Shown piece by piece: positions 60,579-64,000 of a stretch of 64,000 nucleotides of DNA (position 1 is the first letter of the stretch; every line of letters begins with the position of its first letter). The translations under genes were made by a program, and so were the position numbers. The stretch lies in contig NZ_BDBD01000008.1 in NCBI RefSeq assembly GCF_001612805.1, forward strand, positions 179,326 to 243,325. Reading direction: 5' to 3'. Under the pieces are notes generated by a model. That model was not told the DNA's origin. It worked only from the letters and a program-made list of their open reading frames with translations, and searched no databases. The DNA is from Nocardia coubleae NBRC 108252 (GTDB lineage Bacteria > Actinomycetota > Actinomycetes > Mycobacteriales > Mycobacteriaceae).

Positions 60579-61518
60579 AGGCGAGACTTTCGCTCAGGTG
60601 GGTCAGGTCGGCGGCGGCGGCGATGATCGAGTAGTGCTCGGCGTTGCCCTGTAGCGGCTTGCTGGGCTGTCCGTCGACGCCGACCGGAATGTCGCCGGCC
60701 AGGGTGATCCGGGTGAGGCGGCGCGGCTGGTCGTCGTAGTCGTCGATCGCGTAGTGCTGGGTGGCGCGGTTGTCCCAGATGGCGACGTCGCCGTCGGCCC
60801 AGGTCCAGCGGGTGGTGTTCTCGAGCCGGGTCACCCGGTCCTGGAACAAGCGGAACAGTGCCTGGGACTCGCTGGTCGACAAACCGACGAAGTTCTTCAC
60901 GAAATGCCCGAGCAGTAGGGCACGCTCCCCGGTCTCCGGGTGCACTCGTACCACCGGATGCTCGGTCTCGAAGTACGTCGACTGGAACTCGGCCCGGTAC
61001 TGCTCGGACTTCGGCCGGAGCGGCTCCACATTCTTCGCCGCGTAGTCGTACACGTTGGTGTGCACCGCACGCAGGTTGTCGGCGAGCAGCTTCAGCGGCT
61101 CGGGCAGCGAGTTGTAGGCGGCCACCGTCGACGCCCAGGTCGTCGAACCGCCGTAGGTTGGCAGATACTCCGCCCGCAGGATCGACGCCTTCGGGATCCG
61201 GTCGACGAACGTCACGTCGGTATGCCACGAATTGGCGCGCCCGTTCTCGGAGTCGATGGCCAGGCTCTTCACACCCTGCGACTTCACCGTGGGATGCGGG
61301 GTGGTCGGGCTGCCGAGCAGCTGTGCGAACTCGTGCTGACCGTCTTCGGTGAGGTGGTCCTGGCCACGGAAGAAGATCACCTTGTGCTCGTTGAGTGCGC
61401 GCCGGATGGTGGCGACGGTCGCCGCGTCCAGCGCACCACCGAGGCGGACACCGTCGACCTGGGCGCCGATGTGGGCGCCGAGCTTGGTCACGGTCAGGGT
61501 GGCCTGGTCGACCGTCAT
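60577..61518 (-). CDS. TauD/TfdA-family alpha-ketoglutarate dioxygenase
   Basis: A 313-residue non-haem iron dioxygenase. The iron triad is His99-x-Asp101 (WHTDVTF) plus His255 ([13 protein letters not shown]); the 2-oxoglutarate Arg lies in [12 protein letters not shown]. It resembles taurine or alkylsulfate dioxygenases, which release sulfite or sulfate from organosulfonates or sulfate esters; the exact substrate is unknown. ATG 61518 has AGAGGTG about 6 nt upstream. Its 3' end runs into the dispersed repeat. Confidence 0.9.
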   Translation of the reverse strand: MTVDQATLTVTKLGAHIGAQVDGVRLGGALDAATVATIRRALNEHKVIFFRGQDHLTEDGQHEFAQLLGSPTTPHPTVKSQGVKSLAIDSENGRANSWHTDVTFVDRIPKASILRAEYLPTYGGSTTWASTVAAYNSLPEPLKLLADNLRAVHTNVYDYAAKNVEPLRPKSEQYRAEFQSTYFETEHPVVRVHPETGERALLLGHFVKNFVGLSTSESQALFRLFQDRVTRLENTTRWTWADGDVAIWDNRATQHYAIDDYDDQPRRLTRITLAGDIPVGVDGQPSKPLQGNAEHYSIIAAAADLTHLSESLA

Positions 61519-61619
61519 GGGGGATCACCTCTGTCTGTTGTGGATTCCGGGTAGGCGTCAAGCACACCGCGAACCCACTCGAACAGACAGGTTTTCTCTC
61601 CGGCTGATCCGAAACGTCC

Positions 61620-62390
61620 TCAGCCCAGGGTTTCCCGCAGGTAGGCCAGGTCGTCGGCGACACCGTCGACGGGGGTTTCGAGGATGACGGGGGCGCCCGC
61701 GGTGCGGCAGACCTCGGCCAGCAGCTGCGGGTCGATGGTGCCGTCGGCGAAGTTGGCGTGCCGGTCGGCGCCGGAGTCGAACTCGTCGCGCGAGGAGTTC
61801 AGGTGCACCAGGTCGATCCGGCCGGTGATGGCCTTGATCCGCTCGACCACGCCGACGAGTTCCTCGCCACCGGCCCAGGCGTGACAGGTGTCGAGACAGA
61901 ATCCGGCACCGTAGTCGCCGACGGCGTCCCACAGCCGGGCGATCGAGTCGAAGTGCCGTGCCATCGCGTGGTTGCCGCCCGCGGTGTTCTCGATCAGGAT
62001 CGGTACGGCGAAGCCGCCCTTGTCCTGCTGGCGTTCGAACAGCTTGCGCCAGTTGTCGATTCCGGTGTCGATCTCGGCGTCGGAGCGCACGTGCCCGCCG
62101 TGCACGACCAGGCCGAACGCGCCGAGTTCGGCGGCTGCCTTCGCCTGCTGGGCGACCGCGTTGCGCGAGGGCATCCGCAGCCGGTTGTTCAGGCTGGCCA
62201 CATTGATCTGATAGGACGAGTGCACGACCACGTCGATCGGGCTGGCCAGGATCTCGGCCGCCTTCGGGTGCGGCTGCGGTTTGTCCCAGCTCTGCGGATC
62301 GACTACGAACATCTGGATGACCTCGGCGCCGAGCTTCTCGCCGAATCCGATCGGATCGCCCTCGTCGCGAACGTGTGCTCCAATGCGCAT
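61620..62390 (-). CDS. nfo: Endonuclease IV (AP endonuclease)
   Basis: A 256-residue TIM-barrel zinc enzyme that cuts DNA at abasic sites. Metal-ligand motifs are VVHSSYQINVAS, GLVVHGGHV, PILIENTAGG, GFCLDTCHAWAGG, and HLNSSRDEFDSGADRHANFADG. Length matches the mycobacterial End protein. ATG 62390 follows TAGGGT by 7 nt with no Shine-Dalgarno sequence. The in-frame open sequence upstream is antisense to the kinase gene and not coding. Confidence 0.95.
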   Translation of the reverse strand: MRIGAHVRDEGDPIGFGEKLGAEVIQMFVVDPQSWDKPQPHPKAAEILASPIDVVVHSSYQINVASLNNRLRMPSRNAVAQQAKAAAELGAFGLVVHGGHVRSDAEIDTGIDNWRKLFERQQDKGGFAVPILIENTAGGNHAMARHFDSIARLWDAVGDYGAGFCLDTCHAWAGGEELVGVVERIKAITGRIDLVHLNSSRDEFDSGADRHANFADGTIDPQLLAEVCRTAGAPVILETPVDGVADDLAYLRETLG

Positions 62391-62397
62391 AGCTGAC

Positions 62398-62403
62398 ACC
62401 CTA
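62398..62403 (-). promoter_or_regulatory. Leaderless -10 box of nfo
   Basis: TAGGGT on the minus strand, 7 nt before the ATG, with no Shine-Dalgarno sequence. Confidence 0.55.
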
Positions 62404-62463
62404 ATCCGCGGCACCGACAAGGTCGGAAGATGTTGCATGTGGGAGGCGGCAGGAGATACATCG

Positions 62464-62469
62464 GTAGAA
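62464..62469 (+). promoter_or_regulatory. -10 box of the 62.5-kb kinase gene
   Basis: TAGAAT, 38 nt before the GTG; the leader contains GGAGGGGG, so this transcript is leadered. Confidence 0.4.
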
Positions 62470-62507
62470 TTTCGACGGGTGCTCTGCCCTGGAGGGGGTG
62501 ACTTCGC

Positions 62508-63611
62508 GTGTTGGTCAAAGGCGACGTGTTCGCCGGCTACACGATCCGGCGTGTGCTCGGCCACGGTGGCATGGGCGTGGTGTATCTGGCCCGGCATCCG
62601 CGTCTGCCACGCCTCACCGCGTTGAAGCTGCTCAGCCGCGATCTGTCCGCCGACGAGGAGATCCGCCGCCGGTTCGAACGCGAGGCCGACCTGGTCGCCC
62701 AGCTCGAGCACCCCAATATCGTCAATGTCTACGACCGCGGCACCGACGACGACCAGCTGTGGATCTCCATGCAGTTCGTCGCGGGTACCGACGTGGCGAC
62801 CGCCGATGTGAACGTGCTGACCCCCGGGCGCGCCGTGCAGATCGCCGCCGAGACCGCCACCGCGCTCGACTTCGCGCACGCGAGCGGGGTCCTGCACCGC
62901 GACGTGAAACCGGCGAACATCCTGCTCGCCAAACCGCCCATCGGCCGCCCGGAGCGGGTGGTTCTCACCGACTTCGGCATCGCGGCCGTGCGCGACAGCG
63001 AGACCACCCTGTCCTCGGCGGGCTCCATCACCGCCACCCTCGCCTACGCCGCGCCCGAACATCTGGCCGGTGGCCCGATGGACCATCGCGCCGACCAGTA
63101 CTCGCTGGCCTGCACCCTGTTCTGGATGCTCACCGGCTCGGTGCCGTTCCCCGGGCCGAGCCCGGCGGCGGTGATCCAGGCGCACATGAGCACCCCGGTC
63201 CCGCCACTGCGCAGCCTGCGCCCCGACCTGCCGTCGACGCTGGACGCGGTGCTGGCCAGGGCGACCGCCAAGCACCCGGCGGCCAGGTACGCCAGTTGCA
63301 CCGAGTTCGCCGACGCGGCCAGGGCGGCGCTGTTCGCCGTGCCGGGTCCGTGGCATCACCAGCCGCAGTACACCTCGAGCGGTGTGGTGCTGCGCGCGCG
63401 GGAAAACCCGCGGCCCTACCCGGCGCCGCGACCGCCGACGCCCGCGCAGCCGTATCCGCACGTCGCGCAGCCGCATACCCAGCGCCCGTCGACGGGTGGC
63501 AATCCGATCCCGCCGCGGCGCCCGGCCACCCGGCCGGGAACCATCGACTTCCCCGGTGGCCGTAACCATCCCGGCTACATCGTGCCGCCGCAGCACCGGC
63601 GCCCACCGTGA
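62508..63611 (+). CDS. Ser/Thr protein kinase, soluble, Pro-rich C-terminus
   Basis: A 367-residue kinase. The catalytic domain (about 1-270) has GHGGMGVVY (18-26), Lys40, HRDVKPAN (Asp132) and DFG (155-157). The activation segment contains Ser/Thr residues (SETTLSSAGSITAT). The C-terminal 90 residues are Pro/Arg/His-rich with no membrane helix or PASTA/FHA domain, unlike PknB. GTG 62508 has GGAGGGGG about 10 nt upstream. The first 90 residues are very similar to the partial kinase that follows and to the kinase fusion at 52169. Confidence 0.92.
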   Translation: MLVKGDVFAGYTIRRVLGHGGMGVVYLARHPRLPRLTALKLLSRDLSADEEIRRRFEREADLVAQLEHPNIVNVYDRGTDDDQLWISMQFVAGTDVATADVNVLTPGRAVQIAAETATALDFAHASGVLHRDVKPANILLAKPPIGRPERVVLTDFGIAAVRDSETTLSSAGSITATLAYAAPEHLAGGPMDHRADQYSLACTLFWMLTGSVPFPGPSPAAVIQAHMSTPVPPLRSLRPDLPSTLDAVLARATAKHPAARYASCTEFADAARAALFAVPGPWHHQPQYTSSGVVLRARENPRPYPAPRPPTPAQPYPHVAQPHTQRPSTGGNPIPPRRPATRPGTIDFPGGRNHPGYIVPPQHRRPP

Positions 63612-63729
63612 TCGTGTGCCCGCTGTTCGCGGGCCCCCTCGGTGCGGTCACCGACTGCTATGGTTTCGATGATTTTCGGTACGCGCGTGCGCTGGTGGGT
63701 CCCGGCGCACGGCGGGAAGTGGAGCAGAC

Positions 63730-64000
63730 ATGCTGGCCAACGGAGATGTCTTCGCCGGTTATGTCATCGAACGGCAGCTCGGCCGCGGTGGCATGGGTTC
63801 GGTCTATCTCGCCAAGCACCCGCGCCTACCGAGGCTCACCGCGCTGAAGCTGCTCAACCGCGAGATGTTCTTCGACCAGGAAGTGCGTGCGCGTTTCGAA
63901 CGTGAGGCCGACCTGGTCGCGCGCCTGGATCACCCGAACATCGTCACCGTGTACGACCGGGGCCTCGACGACGAGCAGCTCTGGATCTCCATGCAGTACA
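63730..64000 (+). CDS. Ser/Thr protein kinase, truncated by window edge
   Basis: Ninety residues of the N-terminal kinase lobe are visible, with no stop before the window end: [22 protein letters not shown], Lys in TALKLL, then [35 protein letters not shown]. It is closely alike to the preceding kinase over this stretch, so the two probably arose by tandem duplication. The GGAG at 63721-63724 is a weak Shine-Dalgarno match. The catalytic loop and C-terminus are not in view. Confidence 0.9.
   Translation, partial: MLANGDVFAGYVIERQLGRGGMGSVYLAKHPRLPRLTALKLLNREMFFDQEVRARFEREADLVARLDHPNIVTVYDRGLDDEQLWISMQY

Overview
The window is GC-rich actinobacterial DNA. It carries genes typical of mycolic-acid bacteria: mtrA-mtrB-lpqB, whiB2, fbiA-fbiB for coenzyme F420, a LytR-CpsA-Psr protein, rhamnose and mannose nucleotide-sugar genes, and alkB-rubredoxin-TetR. 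Roughly 1.7-37.8 kb keeps the gene content, and largely the order, that I remember from the Mycobacterium tuberculosis Rv3241c-Rv3268 region. Nocardia is the best guess and Rhodococcus the alternative. No rRNA, tRNA, CRISPR array, insertion sequence or prophage was seen.

Layout: (1) 0-9 kb: a 5'-truncated fatty acid desaturase, bluB, the ribosome hibernation factor, a ComF-like phosphoribosyltransferase, lpqB-mtrB-mtrA, tmk and two small secreted proteins. (2) 9-14.3 kb: ahcY, a stand-alone alkB, then alkB-rubA-rubB-tetR, whose reading frames overlap by 4 nt at each junction. (3) 14.3-23.5 kb: a NUDIX hydrolase, fbiB-fbiA, divergent whiB2, two small conserved proteins, and mannose-phosphate genes manB and manA with a TobH-like gene between them. 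(4) 23.5-33.3 kb: accessory metabolism, with two tandem cation efflux proteins, a phytoene-dehydrogenase-like oxidoreductase, a dicarboxylate carrier divergent from a CitA/CitB-type two-component system, and a P450. (5) 32.5-37.8 kb: cell-wall genes (TIGR03089, LCP, rmlD, wbbL, GDP-mannose pyrophosphorylase). (6) 37.8-41.1 kb: an esterase and small redox or zinc proteins. (7) 41.2-54.6 kb: the most unusual block. A zinc-hook SMC-like ATPase is divergent from a SWIM protein, MoxR-type AAA ATPase, DUF5682 protein and VWA protein, the same four families as E. coli yehQ, yehL, yehM and yehP. They are followed by a Ser/Thr kinase fused to an ADP-ribosylglycohydrolase. (8) 54.8-62.4 kb: a MacB/FtsX-type ABC exporter, HMG-CoA lyase, a class III CoA transferase, a TauD-type dioxygenase and endonuclease IV. 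(9) 62.5-64 kb: two more Ser/Thr kinases, the last cut by the window edge.

Three sequence-level patterns stand out. At least ten genes have a TANNNT -10 hexamer 6-8 nt before the start codon and no Shine-Dalgarno sequence, so they are probably leaderless. A dispersed 115-117 bp intergenic repeat occurs three times (19121-19237, inverted at 19342-19456, and 60464-60578). Two 12-bp direct repeats sit in the divergent promoter of the dicarboxylate carrier and its two-component system. The best candidate for an undescribed system is the 41.2-54.6 kb block, especially the kinase/ADP-ribosylglycohydrolase fusion attached to the SWIM-MoxR-DUF5682-VWA operon.
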